NCBI GenBank assembly: GCA_948766235.1
Contig: CAQCFX010000037.1
Location: 1-16,776 of the forward strand
From: an uncultured Oscillospiraceae bacterium
GTDB taxonomy: Bacteria > Bacillota > Clostridia > Oscillospirales > Oscillospiraceae
DNA: 16,776 nt
Reading direction: 5' to 3'
Shown piece after piece: positions 6,564-13,523 of the stretch. Positions within the stretch are counted from its first letter, which is position 1. Each line of letters opens with the position of its first letter. Below the pieces are notes generated by a model. It was not told the origin of the DNA. It saw nothing but the letters and a program-made list of their open reading frames with translations, and did no database searches. The translations under genes were made by a program, and so were the position numbers.

Positions 6564-6580
6564 GCCGGATGCGCCCGGTT
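6551..6580 (-). terminator. Terminator of the lipoprotein/membrane protein unit
   Basis: On the minus strand a 6-bp stem (6580-6575 with 6568-6563) with a 6-base loop is followed by GC and seven T (6559-6553). The stem starts inside the stop codon of the membrane-protein gene. Confidence 0.65.
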
Positions 6581-7182
6581 CAGCCTATATCAAAATACGC
6601 CCCCTCCAGCCATGATGAGTCCCAATCGGGCACAGGCACGTCCCCCCGCACCAGGGGCCCGTGATACTCGTACAGGCTATAGCTTTTCTCCATCCACGTC
6701 CATGTGCCCAGTATCATCTTTTGTCCCTTATAGGCGACCACCTGCTCGCCGGGACCCATGGCCCACAGACCCCCCATCACAGTGCCCACAAACATGGCGC
6801 TCACCAGACAGAACAGCGTCACTGTCATCCCCAGCTCCGCCCGTTTGGGCGCCCACCGCTGTGCCATCCAGCGCTTGCCGTATGCCACCGTCAGGATGCC
6901 TGTGACCAGTCCCACCAGCCACAAAATCACACTCAGCCCCTCCTGGACCCAGGTTCGCCAGGCAAGGCCCCGCCGCCCCAGCACCGCCGCCCCACCGAAC
7001 AACACCGCCGTCAGCGTCAGCAGCGTGAAAAACAGGGCGAACAGACCCCGCCGCCGGGAAGGTTCCAGCTCGTTCAGCGCCACTACGCACACCGCCGCCA
7101 GCTCCAGCAGCGGCAGCCACAGCAGCACAACCAGCAAGCCCCCCCACATCTGCGTCAAGAGGTAATCCAAAACGCCGCCCAT
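6580..7182 (-). CDS. Four-helix membrane protein of unknown function
   Basis: I do not recognise this 200-residue protein. It has four likely membrane helices at roughly 13-38, 49-71, 86-106 and 124-147, including the segments GLLVVLLWLPLLELAAVCVV and MTVTLFCLVSAMFVGTVMGG. A C-terminal soluble tail of about 50 residues is rich in Tyr/Trp and acidic residues. The ATG at 7182 is chosen because GAGG lies 7 bases before it. A GTG two codons upstream (7188) would overlap the stop of the lipoprotein gene as GTGA but has no properly spaced ribosome binding site. Either way the gene is coupled to the lipoprotein gene. The long reading frame that continues upstream in this frame to 7623 is a shadow over the lipoprotein gene. 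Confidence 0.75.
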   Translation of the reverse strand: MGGVLDYLLTQMWGGLLVVLLWLPLLELAAVCVVALNELEPSRRRGLFALFFTLLTLTAVLFGGAAVLGRRGLAWRTWVQEGLSVILWLVGLVTGILTVAYGKRWMAQRWAPKRAELGMTVTLFCLVSAMFVGTVMGGLWAMGPGEQVVAYKGQKMILGTWTWMEKSYSLYEYHGPLVRGDVPVPDWDSSWLEGAYFDIG

Positions 7183-7184
7183 GG

Positions 7185-7592
7185 TCACGCCTCGTTCGGG
7201 TCCAGCAACTGGGTGCTGGTGAGGAGGGTCAGGCCCTCCGCCCCGTCCCGGGCGGTGACATACCACCGCTCCCCCTCGGGCGGGGCCTCCCGGATGGTGA
7301 TTCGGGCCAGCGCCCCCTCCACCACATCGCCCACGGCCTTGTCGTACACATACACCGTCGCCGGATACTCCCCCGCCTGGAAGCCGAAGCTCTCCCCCCG
7401 GCGCAGGGCGGAGCTGTCGGCGTTCCGGGTTCCTCCGCTCTGATCCTGGAACTCCACCACCACCTCCACAATCACCGCATCCGACTGGTTGACGAACACC
7501 AGGCCGGCCTCCATGTCGCTGCCGCGGCCGCAGCCGGACAGGCCGTACAGCACCACAAAAACAATGAGGCACAGGGTCAAAAAACGTTTCAT
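7185..7592 (-). CDS. Small lipoprotein of unknown function
   Basis: This 135-residue protein starts with a lipoprotein signal peptide: MKRFLTL, a hydrophobic core and the lipobox LSGC with the lipid-bearing Cys at 21. The mature part is a short beta-rich domain (VFVNQSDAVIVEVVVEFQDQ, then GYPATVYVYD-like strands) such as seen in small exported proteins. I do not recognise the family. The ATG at 7592 has an ideal GGAAAGGAGA site; a longer frame to 7652 has no such support and would hide the signal peptide. It is followed at once by the four-helix membrane protein, so the two probably work together at the cell surface. Confidence 0.8.
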   Translation of the reverse strand: MKRFLTLCLIVFVVLYGLSGCGRGSDMEAGLVFVNQSDAVIVEVVVEFQDQSGGTRNADSSALRRGESFGFQAGEYPATVYVYDKAVGDVVEGALARITIREAPPEGERWYVTARDGAEGLTLLTSTQLLDPNEA

Positions 7593-7620
7593 ATTCGCTT
7601 CTCCTTTCCAAAATGGGCCG

Positions 7621-7650
7621 CAAAAAGACCGCCCCATGGCCGGGGCGGTC
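7621..7650 (-). terminator. Terminator/attenuator after the XRE regulator gene
   Basis: A perfect 9-bp stem (7627-7635/7642-7650) with a 6-base loop is followed on the minus strand by TTTTTG. It lies 26 bases past the XRE stop and only about 30 bases before the ribosome binding site of the lipoprotein gene. Confidence 0.75.
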
Positions 7651-7675
7651 ATGCGGTCTGTTTTTTGTTTACTTG

Positions 7676-7891
7676 TCAGTCCTCCCCATCGGGGACAAAC
7701 TCTAAAATATCCCCCGGCTGGCAGTCCAGCGCCTTGCAGATGGCCTCCAAGGTGGAAAAGCGCACCGCCTTAGCCTTGTTGTTTTTCAAAATGGACAGGT
7801 TGGCCATGGTCACGTCCACCCGCTGGGACAGCTCCCCCAGGGGCATCTTCCGCTTGGCCATCATCACGTCCAGGTTCACCACAATCCCCAT
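7676..7891 (-). CDS. Small XRE/Cro-type transcription regulator
   Basis: This 71-residue protein is a bare helix-turn-helix domain of the Cro/CI (YozG-like) type. MPLGELSQRVDVTMANLSIL (about 16-35) is the helix-turn-helix, followed by STLEAICKALDCQPGDILEF, the standard last helices of this family. A GGAGG site lies 7 bases before the ATG. It starts 13 bases after the DUF2975 gene, and this pairing of a DUF2975 membrane protein with a tiny XRE protein is common in Firmicutes. It probably controls its own operon; palindromes near the promoter at 8516-8546 are candidate binding sites. The effector is unknown. Confidence 0.9.
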   Translation of the reverse strand: MGIVVNLDVMMAKRKMPLGELSQRVDVTMANLSILKNNKAKAVRFSTLEAICKALDCQPGDILEFVPDGED

Positions 7892-7904
7892 ACGCCGCCC
7901 TCCA

Positions 7905-8459
7905 CTATATGGTCAGGTCGTTCTCCGCCTTCAGCTGGGCGGCCTGCCGGAACAGGGCGGACATGACCATGAACAGCAGCCCGCCCATCAGAAAGATGGG
8001 GACGAACAGGGCGTTGTAGCTCAGCAGCGGCAGGATGTTCCCATAGGCGGCAAGGCCCCAGATCAGCCGCAAAAGCGCCGCCCCGGAGACGAGAAAGCAG
8101 CACACCGCCGCCGTTTTCAGGCTTTTGGCGTTGTCCATCACAAAGGGATTCCCCTTGAGAACGGTCCCCAGCACCCGTTTGCCCTGCCACAAGATTACGG
8201 CGGTGCAGACGCCGCACACCACCAGGAACAGGGCCAGCATAAAGGCATAGGGGCTGCTTTTCCACACGCGGGAGAGCCCGTGCAGCCAGAGATTCAGGGC
8301 GCTGTTCCCAATGGTCAGACGATAGTCCAGCTCACCCTGGTTCGCGTACCAATACACCAAAGACGGCGCGATTGGCAGGGCGGCAAGATTGCAGGCAAAC
8401 ACCACAATGACCATGACTCGGAGCACCCGGGCCAGCCTCTGCACGGAAGATTGTTCCAT
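7905..8459 (-). CDS. DUF2975 membrane protein
   Basis: This 184-residue protein has four predicted membrane helices: near 14-36, 70-90, about 116-135 and 140-163. Between the second and third is the segment LGTVLKGNPFVMDNAKSLKT, which is typical of DUF2975 proteins. The function of the family is not established. I use the ATG at 8459 with GAGGTGG just upstream; a GTG at 8468 sits inside that ribosome binding site and is unlikely. It is the first gene of a two-gene operon with the XRE regulator and is driven by a near-consensus promoter. Confidence 0.85.
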   Translation of the reverse strand: MEQSSVQRLARVLRVMVIVVFACNLAALPIAPSLVYWYANQGELDYRLTIGNSALNLWLHGLSRVWKSSPYAFMLALFLVVCGVCTAVILWQGKRVLGTVLKGNPFVMDNAKSLKTAAVCCFLVSGAALLRLIWGLAAYGNILPLLSYNALFVPIFLMGGLLFMVMSALFRQAAQLKAENDLTI

Positions 8460-8480
8460 TTCAACCACCTCTTGTCCACG

Positions 8481-8509
8481 AGTATAACCCCGGCTATATC
8501 GTTTGTCAA
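8481..8509 (-). promoter_or_regulatory. Near-consensus promoter of the DUF2975-XRE operon
   Basis: On the minus strand TTGACA (8509-8504), exactly 17 bases, then TATACT (8486-8481). This is the best promoter in the window. Confidence 0.85.
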
Positions 8510-8515
8510 GTATTT

Positions 8516-8546
8516 TTTATTGTTTTTCAATAAATTATGCGCATAA
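8516..8546. promoter_or_regulatory. Inverted repeat plus 12-bp palindrome upstream of the DUF2975-XRE promoter
   Basis: TTTATTG (8516-8522) and CAATAAA (8528-8534) form a 7-bp inverted repeat with a TTTTT loop. Directly next to it, TTATGCGCATAA (8535-8546) is a perfect palindrome. Both lie just upstream of the -35 box and could be operators for the XRE protein. Confidence 0.4.
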
Positions 8547-8571
8547 AAACCGCCCGCCTTCCGGCGGACGG
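8545..8571 (-). terminator. Terminator of the sirtuin-CPBP operon
   Basis: On the minus strand a 9-bp stem (8571-8563 with 8558-8550, one T-G wobble) with a short GGAA loop is followed by TTTTT (8549-8545). It starts 10 bases past the CPBP protease stop. Confidence 0.82.
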
Positions 8572-8580
8572 CTTCAGCGC

Positions 8581-9471
8581 TTATCTATCCCAGGGGTCGT
8601 AGTCGTAAGTATTCGCCCCGGCGGACGGCTCGTCCCCGCCCTCCCCCTTGGGCGCGGGGTGGAACAGGGCGGCGATGCCCTTGCGGTTCAAGATGGGCGC
8701 GATGACAGCCACCGCCAGCAGCACGCCCATGGCGATGAGCAGCTCCGTCCCCTCCTCGGTCTCCGGCACGGCGGAGAAAATCTGCCCGATGCCGTTGAAT
8801 ACCATATGGGCCAGAATGGAGGGCACAATGGAGCCGGTGCGCAGAACGATGAACCCAAACACCGCCCCCAGTGCAAAGGCGTAGCAGAACCAAACCGGGT
8901 GGCCGTGGCACGCCCCGAAGACGGCGGCGGACAGCACCACCGCCAGCCACCCCGGCATGACCCGGCTGAGCCGGTTGAGCACCAGCCCCCGGAAAATAAA
9001 CTCCTCCAGCACCGGCGCCACCACTACCACGGCGATGAGCGCCACAAAGGTGCCCGAACCCAGGCCCGCGGAGGCCTCGCCATAGCTCTCCTGCCAGGCC
9101 TCAGGCAGCAGAGCCAGCGCCACGGCGATGACCAAATACAGCCCCGGAGCCACCGCCGCTCCGGTGAACAGGGCGGGCGCGGGCACAGGGCGCAGCCACA
9201 GCGCCTCGCTGAGCTTTTTTCGGCGAATTAGGTAGAACACCAGCACCACCGCGATGGTAAGCAGCCCGGAAATCATTGTATACAGCATGGCGTCGGCGTT
9301 CAAAATTTCGTACGCCGCATCCACGTCGCCCGACACGATTCCTGTGACGGCGCTGATGATAAGCGGCAGCATCACCGCCACCTGCATCCCCAAAAACAGA
9401 GCTACGTAGCATACCGATTTCCCCAGCGCGGCAAATACCTGCCCCACCCGGTCCGGCTTTCTCTCGTTCAT
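8581..9471 (-). CDS. CPBP family intramembrane glutamic endopeptidase
   Basis: This 296-residue multi-pass membrane protein carries the CPBP (CAAX protease/bacteriocin-processing; Abi) signatures in order: EEFIFRG at 156-162 (the catalytic double Glu plus Arg), FGACHG at 185-190 and HMVFN at 222-226. Hydrophobic stretches at about 20-45, 65-82, 100-122, 141-155, 174-187, 196-210 and 240-260 suggest seven or more helices. A hydrophilic, Pro/Gly-rich tail ends the protein. Members cleave within membranes, and some give bacteriocin self-immunity; the substrate here is unknown. Its ATG overlaps the sirtuin stop as ATGA, so translation is coupled. Confidence 0.9.
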   Translation of the reverse strand: MNERKPDRVGQVFAALGKSVCYVALFLGMQVAVMLPLIISAVTGIVSGDVDAAYEILNADAMLYTMISGLLTIAVVLVFYLIRRKKLSEALWLRPVPAPALFTGAAVAPGLYLVIAVALALLPEAWQESYGEASAGLGSGTFVALIAVVVVAPVLEEFIFRGLVLNRLSRVMPGWLAVVLSAAVFGACHGHPVWFCYAFALGAVFGFIVLRTGSIVPSILAHMVFNGIGQIFSAVPETEEGTELLIAMGVLLAVAVIAPILNRKGIAALFHPAPKGEGGDEPSAGANTYDYDPWDR

Positions 9472-10190
9472 ACTTCAATTCCTCCCAGCACTTTTCCTAT
9501 GGAGTCGTGAATCACCAGGTCGGCCTCTGCGTCATAGGCCGTGGGGTCCCGGTTGATGAGCACCAGCTTATTTCCCCGGTAATAGCGGATAAGCCCCGCG
9601 GCAGGATACACCACCAGGGATGTCCCCCCCACAATGAGCATATCCGCCTGGGCAATGGCCCGCACCGCCCCCTCCACCGTGTCCTGGTCCAGCCCTTCCT
9701 CATACAGCACCACGTCCGGCTTCACCAGCCCTCCACACGCCGGGCAGCGGGGCACGCCCTGGCTTTGGGCGATGAAATCCACGCCGTAAAACGCGCCGCA
9801 CTTGGTGCAGTAGTTGCGGTGGACGCTGCCGTGCAGCTCGTACACCGTCCGGCTGCCCGCCAGCTGATGCAGGCCGTCGATGTTCTGGGTGACCACCGCC
9901 GCCAGCTTCCCCGCCCGCTCCCACTGCGCCAGCTTCAGATGGGCGGTGTTGGGCTTGGCGTCCAGGCAGAGCATTTTGTCCCGGTAAAAGCGGTAAAACT
10001 CCTGGGTATGCCCGGTAAAATAGGTATGGCTCAGAATGGTCTCCGGCGGCTGGCTGTACTTCTGATTGTATAGGCCGTCCACGCTGCGGAAATCGGGAAT
10101 CCCGCTCTCCGTGGACACGCCCGCTCCCCCAAAAAAGACGATGCTGCCGCTGTCATGAACCCATTGCTGAAGCTGTTGCTGAGCAGTCAC
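9468..10190 (-). CDS. NAD-dependent protein deacylase, SIR2 family
   Basis: This 240-residue sirtuin removes acyl groups from lysines using NAD+. Seen are the NAD-binding GGAGVSTESGIPDFR (21-35), TQNIDGLH (101-108), the catalytic His120 in ELHGS, four zinc Cys (C128, C131, C149, C152) and GGTSLVVYPA (188-197). The typical Ala-Tyr-Arg desuccinylase pocket residues are not seen, so an ordinary deacetylase is more likely. The start is GTG at 10190 with AAAGGAGGG 7 bases upstream; the frame reaches back to 10241 but that part lies across the promoter. It is the first gene of a two-gene operon with the CPBP protease. Confidence 0.92.
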   Translation of the reverse strand: MTAQQQLQQWVHDSGSIVFFGGAGVSTESGIPDFRSVDGLYNQKYSQPPETILSHTYFTGHTQEFYRFYRDKMLCLDAKPNTAHLKLAQWERAGKLAAVVTQNIDGLHQLAGSRTVYELHGSVHRNYCTKCGAFYGVDFIAQSQGVPRCPACGGLVKPDVVLYEEGLDQDTVEGAVRAIAQADMLIVGGTSLVVYPAAGLIRYYRGNKLVLINRDPTAYDAEADLVIHDSIGKVLGGIEV

Positions 10191-10212
10191 GGTCCTTCCC
10201 TCCTTTGAGCCA

Positions 10213-10241
10213 ATTATAGCAAAGTCCCCCCTGCACCGCAA
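10213..10241 (-). promoter_or_regulatory. Candidate promoter of the sirtuin operon
   Basis: On the minus strand TTGCGG, a 17-base spacer and a perfect TATAAT (10218-10213). The -35 half lies inside the terminator hairpin of the arg operon. The expected start of the RNA is right at the ribosome binding site (10206-10198). Confidence 0.55.
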
Positions 10242-10251
10242 GGGGGACTTT
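10221..10251 (-). terminator. Hairpin at the end of the arg operon
   Basis: AAAGTCCCCC (10221-10230) pairs with GGGGGACTTT (10242-10251), with a small inner TGC/GCA stem. It lies 15 bases past the PAS gene stop. Only three T follow on the minus strand, so it may be a weak or two-way terminator. Confidence 0.6.
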
Positions 10252-10265
10252 CAAAAGTGCGATAT

Positions 10266-10640
10266 TCACGTAAAGTCGTACAGGCCCATGGTCTCCCGGT
10301 CCCGATACTCGTGCTTTTCGTAGTACCCGATGAGCGCTCCGCCCTCGTCCCGCAGCGCCACCATGTACACGTCCTTGTTCTCCGCATCGTTGCGGAAGGT
10401 GTAAATCAGGTTATGGTCCGAACTCTGGGCAAACCACGCCACCACCCGCTCAATCAGCTCGTTGGCCTTGGGCGTATGGCAGCCCATCAGGCTCCGGCCA
10501 AGCAGCGCCATGCCGCCCTGCTTGGCATACCGCTCTCCTGCCGCCGGGTTCATATAAACGATGGTGTGCTCCAAATCGCACAGCACCACCGGGCTTCGGT
10601 CCTGCTCCAACACGCTTTTCCAAAAGGCGGACTGCTCCAT
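10266..10640 (-). CDS. Single PAS-domain protein
   Basis: This 124-residue protein is essentially one PAS domain: FWKSVLEQDRSPVVLCDLEH (6-25), IVYMNPAAGERYA (the usual PAS 'N-P-A' turn), LLGRSLMGCHTPKANELIER (46-65) and VYMVALRDEGGALIGYYEKH (91-110) as the last strands. The GRSLxxCHxPK segment resembles PAS domains next to DUF438/hemerythrin-type proteins. No output domain is present, so it must act through a partner. The ligand is unknown; Cys/His at 54-55 could contact a heme or metal but this is not shown. The ATG follows argH by a single base, with an AGGAGGT site inside the end of argH, so it belongs to the arginine operon. Confidence 0.8.
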   Translation of the reverse strand: MEQSAFWKSVLEQDRSPVVLCDLEHTIVYMNPAAGERYAKQGGMALLGRSLMGCHTPKANELIERVVAWFAQSSDHNLIYTFRNDAENKDVYMVALRDEGGALIGYYEKHEYRDRETMGLYDFT

Positions 10641-10641
10641 C

Positions 10642-12039
10642 TCACTTACCTCCTATGATGGCAGAACGGGCGGCAATAAACTCCTCAATCAGCCCAATCT
10701 GCTTTTTCACGCTCTCCTCCGACGGACCGCCGTAGACCTTGCGACCGTTGACGCATGCGCGCAGCCGCAGCGCGTCGTACACGTCCCACTCAAACAGCTC
10801 GGACACGGTCTGGAATTCCTTCAGCGGCAGAGTGTCCAGGGTCTTGCCCTTTTCCAGGCACAGGTTTACCAGCCGGCCCACAATCATATACGCCTCCCGG
10901 AAGGGCAGCCCCTTCTTCACCAGGTAGTCGGCGCAGTCGGTGGCGTTGATGAAGCCCACCGACGCGGCCCGGGCCATGGCCTTCTTGCGCACCGTCAGCG
11001 TGTCCAGCATGGCGGTGAATACGGGCACGCACAGCTCCACGGTGTCGATGGCGTCGAACACCGGCTCCTTGTCCTCCTGCATATCCTTGTTATACGCCAG
11101 AGGCAGGCCCTTCATCACCGTGAGCAGGGTGATGAGCGAGCCGTATACCCGCCCGGTCTTGCCCCGGACCAGCTCGGCCACGTCCGGATTTTTCTTTTGA
11201 GGCATGATGGACGAGCCGGTGGAATAGGCGTCGTCCAGCTCCACATATCGGAACTCCCAGGAGCACCAGGAGATAATCTCCTCTGAAAAGCGGGACAGGT
11301 GCATCATCAGGATGGACAGATCGGACAGCAGCTCAATGGCGTAGTCCCGGTCGGCCACCGCGTCCAGGGAGTTGTCCGCCGGCTTGGCAAAGCCCAAGGC
11401 GGCGGCGGTCTGGAAGCGGTCCACCGGATAGGTGGAGGTGGCCAGCGCCCCGCAGCCCAGCGGGCACTCGTCCAGCCGCTCCAGGCAGTCCTCCAACCGG
11501 GTGATGTCCCGCTTGAGCATATTGGCGTAGGCCATCATATAGTGGCCGAAGGTGACGGGCTGGGCCCGCTGAAGATGGGTATAGCCGGACATAACGGTGC
11601 TCACATGAGCCCTCGCCTTTTTCACCAGCACCTGCTCCAGCCCCAGCACAAGGGCGATGATGCGGGGGATTTCCTCTTTGATATACAGCCGGAAATCGGT
11701 GGCCACCTGGTCGTTGCGGGAGCGGGCGGTGTGCAGCCGCTTGCCCGTCTGGCCGATGCGCCGGGTGAGCAGGGCCTCGATGTTCATGTGGATGTCCTCG
11801 TTGTCCAGAGAGAACTCCACTTTGTCCGCCTTGATGTCCGCCAGAATGGCTTTCAGACCCTCCACAATTTTATCCGCCTCGGCGGGCTCAATAATCCCCG
11901 TCTTCCCCAGCATGACCGCGTGGGCGATGGAGCCCCGGATATCCTGCTCGTACAGCCGGGCGTCAAAGCCGATGGACGAATTGAAATCGTTGACCAGGGA
12001 GTCGGTTTCCTTCTGGAAGCGGCCCGCCCAGAGTTTCAT
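10642..12039 (-). CDS. argH: Argininosuccinate lyase
   Basis: This 465-residue enzyme splits argininosuccinate into arginine and fumarate, the last step of arginine synthesis, in the cytoplasm as a tetramer. It is full length. Seen are the N-terminal MKLWAGRF, the HTARSRNDQVATD segment (103-115), the catalytic-base region YTHLQRAQP with His155, and the superfamily signature GSSIMPQKKNPD (275-286) with the catalytic Ser in its flexible loop. An AGAGAGGT site precedes the ATG. It lies 49 bases after argG and 1 base before the PAS gene. No N-acetylglutamate synthase fusion is present. Confidence 0.97.
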   Translation of the reverse strand: MKLWAGRFQKETDSLVNDFNSSIGFDARLYEQDIRGSIAHAVMLGKTGIIEPAEADKIVEGLKAILADIKADKVEFSLDNEDIHMNIEALLTRRIGQTGKRLHTARSRNDQVATDFRLYIKEEIPRIIALVLGLEQVLVKKARAHVSTVMSGYTHLQRAQPVTFGHYMMAYANMLKRDITRLEDCLERLDECPLGCGALATSTYPVDRFQTAAALGFAKPADNSLDAVADRDYAIELLSDLSILMMHLSRFSEEIISWCSWEFRYVELDDAYSTGSSIMPQKKNPDVAELVRGKTGRVYGSLITLLTVMKGLPLAYNKDMQEDKEPVFDAIDTVELCVPVFTAMLDTLTVRKKAMARAASVGFINATDCADYLVKKGLPFREAYMIVGRLVNLCLEKGKTLDTLPLKEFQTVSELFEWDVYDALRLRACVNGRKVYGGPSEESVKKQIGLIEEFIAARSAIIGGK

Positions 12040-12088
12040 ATGAATTACCTCTCTTTATGCGTTTTGGCGCTCACGACGGCTCGGACGC

Positions 12089-13303
12089 TTACAGCTTTCC
12101 CTGTTCCCGCAGAGCCTGCACCTTGTCCGGCAGACCCCACAGGTTGATGAAGCCCTGGGAGTCCTTCTGGTCGTAGTCGCTCTCCTCAAAGGTCACCAAA
12201 TCTTCCGAGTACAGTGTCTCGGGGGAGGTGACGGAGGAGGTGATGAGATTGCCCTTATAGAGCTTGAGCTTCACCGTGCCGGTCACGTGCTTCTGGGTGT
12301 CCTCGGCGAAGGCCTGAAGGGCCTCCCGCAGCGGGGTGAACCACTTGCCGTTATAGAGCAGATCGGCAAAATCCACCGACAATTTGCGCTTCATGTGGGC
12401 AGTGTCCTTGTCCAGCGTAATCATCTCCAGCACCTCGTGGGCCCGGTAGAGAATGGCGCCGCCGGGGGTCTCGTACACGCCCCGGTCCTTCATGCCCACC
12501 AGCCGGTTTTCCACAATGTCCAGAATGCCGATGCCGTTGTCCCCGCCCAGCTGGTTCAGCCGGCGGATGATGTCGGACGCCTTCATTTTCTCGCCGTCCA
12601 CCGCCACCGGCCAGCCCTTTTCAAAGTCGATGGTCACCAGCGTGGGCGCGTCGGGAGCCTTCATGGGGGACACGCCCATCTCCAAAAAGCCCGGCTTGTC
12701 ATAGGTGGGCTCGTTGGCGGGATTCTCCAGGTCCAGTCCCTCGTGGCTCAGGTGCCACAGGTTCTTGTCCTTGGAGTAGCTGGTCTCCCGGGATATCTTC
12801 AGCGGGACCTTGTGGGCCTCGGCGTAGTCGATTTCCTCCTCCCGGCTCCGAATCGACCACTCCCGCCAGGGCGCGATAATCTTCATGTCGGGCGCGAAGC
12901 GCTTGATGGCCAGCTCAAAACGCACCTGGTCGTTGCCCTTGCCGGTGCAGCCGTGGCAGATGGCGTCCGCCCCTTCCCGCTTGGCAATTTCCACCAGGTG
13001 GCGGCCAATCACCGGCCGGGCGAAAGCGGTGCCCAGCAGATAGTCCTCGTACTTGGCCCCCATCATCATGGAGGGGATGATGACCTCCTCCACCATGGTG
13101 TCGGTAAGATCCTCAATGTAAATCTTGGAGGCGCCGGTCTCCAGGGCCTTTTCCTCAATGCCGTCCAGCTCGTCGCCCTGCCCCACGTCGGCGGACACGG
13201 CGATAATCTCCGGGTTATTGTAGTTCTCCTTCAGCCAGGGGATGATGATGGACGTATCCAGACCGCCGGAATAGGCAAGCACCACTTTCTTAATATCGGT
13301 CAC
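12089..13303 (-). CDS. argG: Argininosuccinate synthase
   Basis: This 404-residue enzyme joins citrulline and aspartate with ATP to make argininosuccinate. Seen are the N-type PP-loop YSGGLDTS (11-18) for ATP, VSADVGQG (36-43), and GCTGKGNDQVRFE (118-130), which binds citrulline and aspartate. Full length. The start is GTG at 13303 with GGGAGGA 7 bases upstream. It is the first gene of argG-argH-PAS. A well-formed promoter lies about 50 bases upstream, and two imperfect ARG-box-like sites lie further up. The earlier steps (argCJBDF, carAB) are not in this window. Confidence 0.97.
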   Translation of the reverse strand: MTDIKKVVLAYSGGLDTSIIIPWLKENYNNPEIIAVSADVGQGDELDGIEEKALETGASKIYIEDLTDTMVEEVIIPSMMMGAKYEDYLLGTAFARPVIGRHLVEIAKREGADAICHGCTGKGNDQVRFELAIKRFAPDMKIIAPWREWSIRSREEEIDYAEAHKVPLKISRETSYSKDKNLWHLSHEGLDLENPANEPTYDKPGFLEMGVSPMKAPDAPTLVTIDFEKGWPVAVDGEKMKASDIIRRLNQLGGDNGIGILDIVENRLVGMKDRGVYETPGGAILYRAHEVLEMITLDKDTAHMKRKLSVDFADLLYNGKWFTPLREALQAFAEDTQKHVTGTVKLKLYKGNLITSSVTSPETLYSEDLVTFEESDYDQKDSQGFINLWGLPDKVQALREQGKL

Positions 13304-13354
13304 GGCAGATTCCTCCCTTTCCTTCTTCTCAAAGCCAAAAAGGCTATTTCAAAA

Positions 13355-13383
13355 AGTATACACCCCCATCCCCCCCATTTCAA
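13355..13383 (-). promoter_or_regulatory. Promoter of the arg operon
   Basis: On the minus strand TTGAAA (13383-13378), 17 bases, then TATACT (13360-13355). The spacer is strikingly G-rich on this strand (runs of seven and five G). Confidence 0.78.
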
Positions 13384-13392
13384 TCAATAAAT

Positions 13393-13406
13393 TGCATAAT
13401 TATCCG
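13393..13406. promoter_or_regulatory. Possible ArgR box
   Basis: TGCATAATTATCCG matches 7 of the 10 fixed bases of the ARG box TGAATwwwwATTCA and ends 10 bases from the -35 of the arg promoter. A second imperfect site, CGCATATTCATTCA (13445-13458), matches 8 of 10 but has a C in the AT-only centre. Assignment is tentative. Confidence 0.35.
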
Positions 13407-13476
13407 TCTTCCCCCTTATCCTTCTGGGCAATTTTCCACATATTCGCATATTCATTCATTTTTTCCAGGGCGAACA

Positions 13477-13507
13477 AAGGCGCAAGAGGTCTCGCCCCTT
13501 GCGCCTT
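13477..13507 (-). terminator. Terminator-like hairpin after the Clp gene
   Basis: AAGGCGCAAG (13477-13486) pairs perfectly with CTTGCGCCTT (13498-13507) around an 11-base loop, 17 bases past the Clp stop on the minus strand. Only TTTGTT follows, so strength is uncertain. Confidence 0.6.
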
Positions 13508-13523
13508 CGCCGCGCGTTAAACG

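Noticed and set aside
6580..7623. A 347-residue minus-strand ORF as one gene
   Set aside because: Its N-terminal third is low-complexity Gly/Arg-rich text lying over the lipoprotein gene, which has a clear signal peptide and ribosome binding site in another frame. Only the part from 7182 has gene-like sequence.
12287..13390. A 367-residue plus-strand ORF opposite argG
   Set aside because: It is antisense to argG, which has all its catalytic motifs; the translated text has no recognisable domain.
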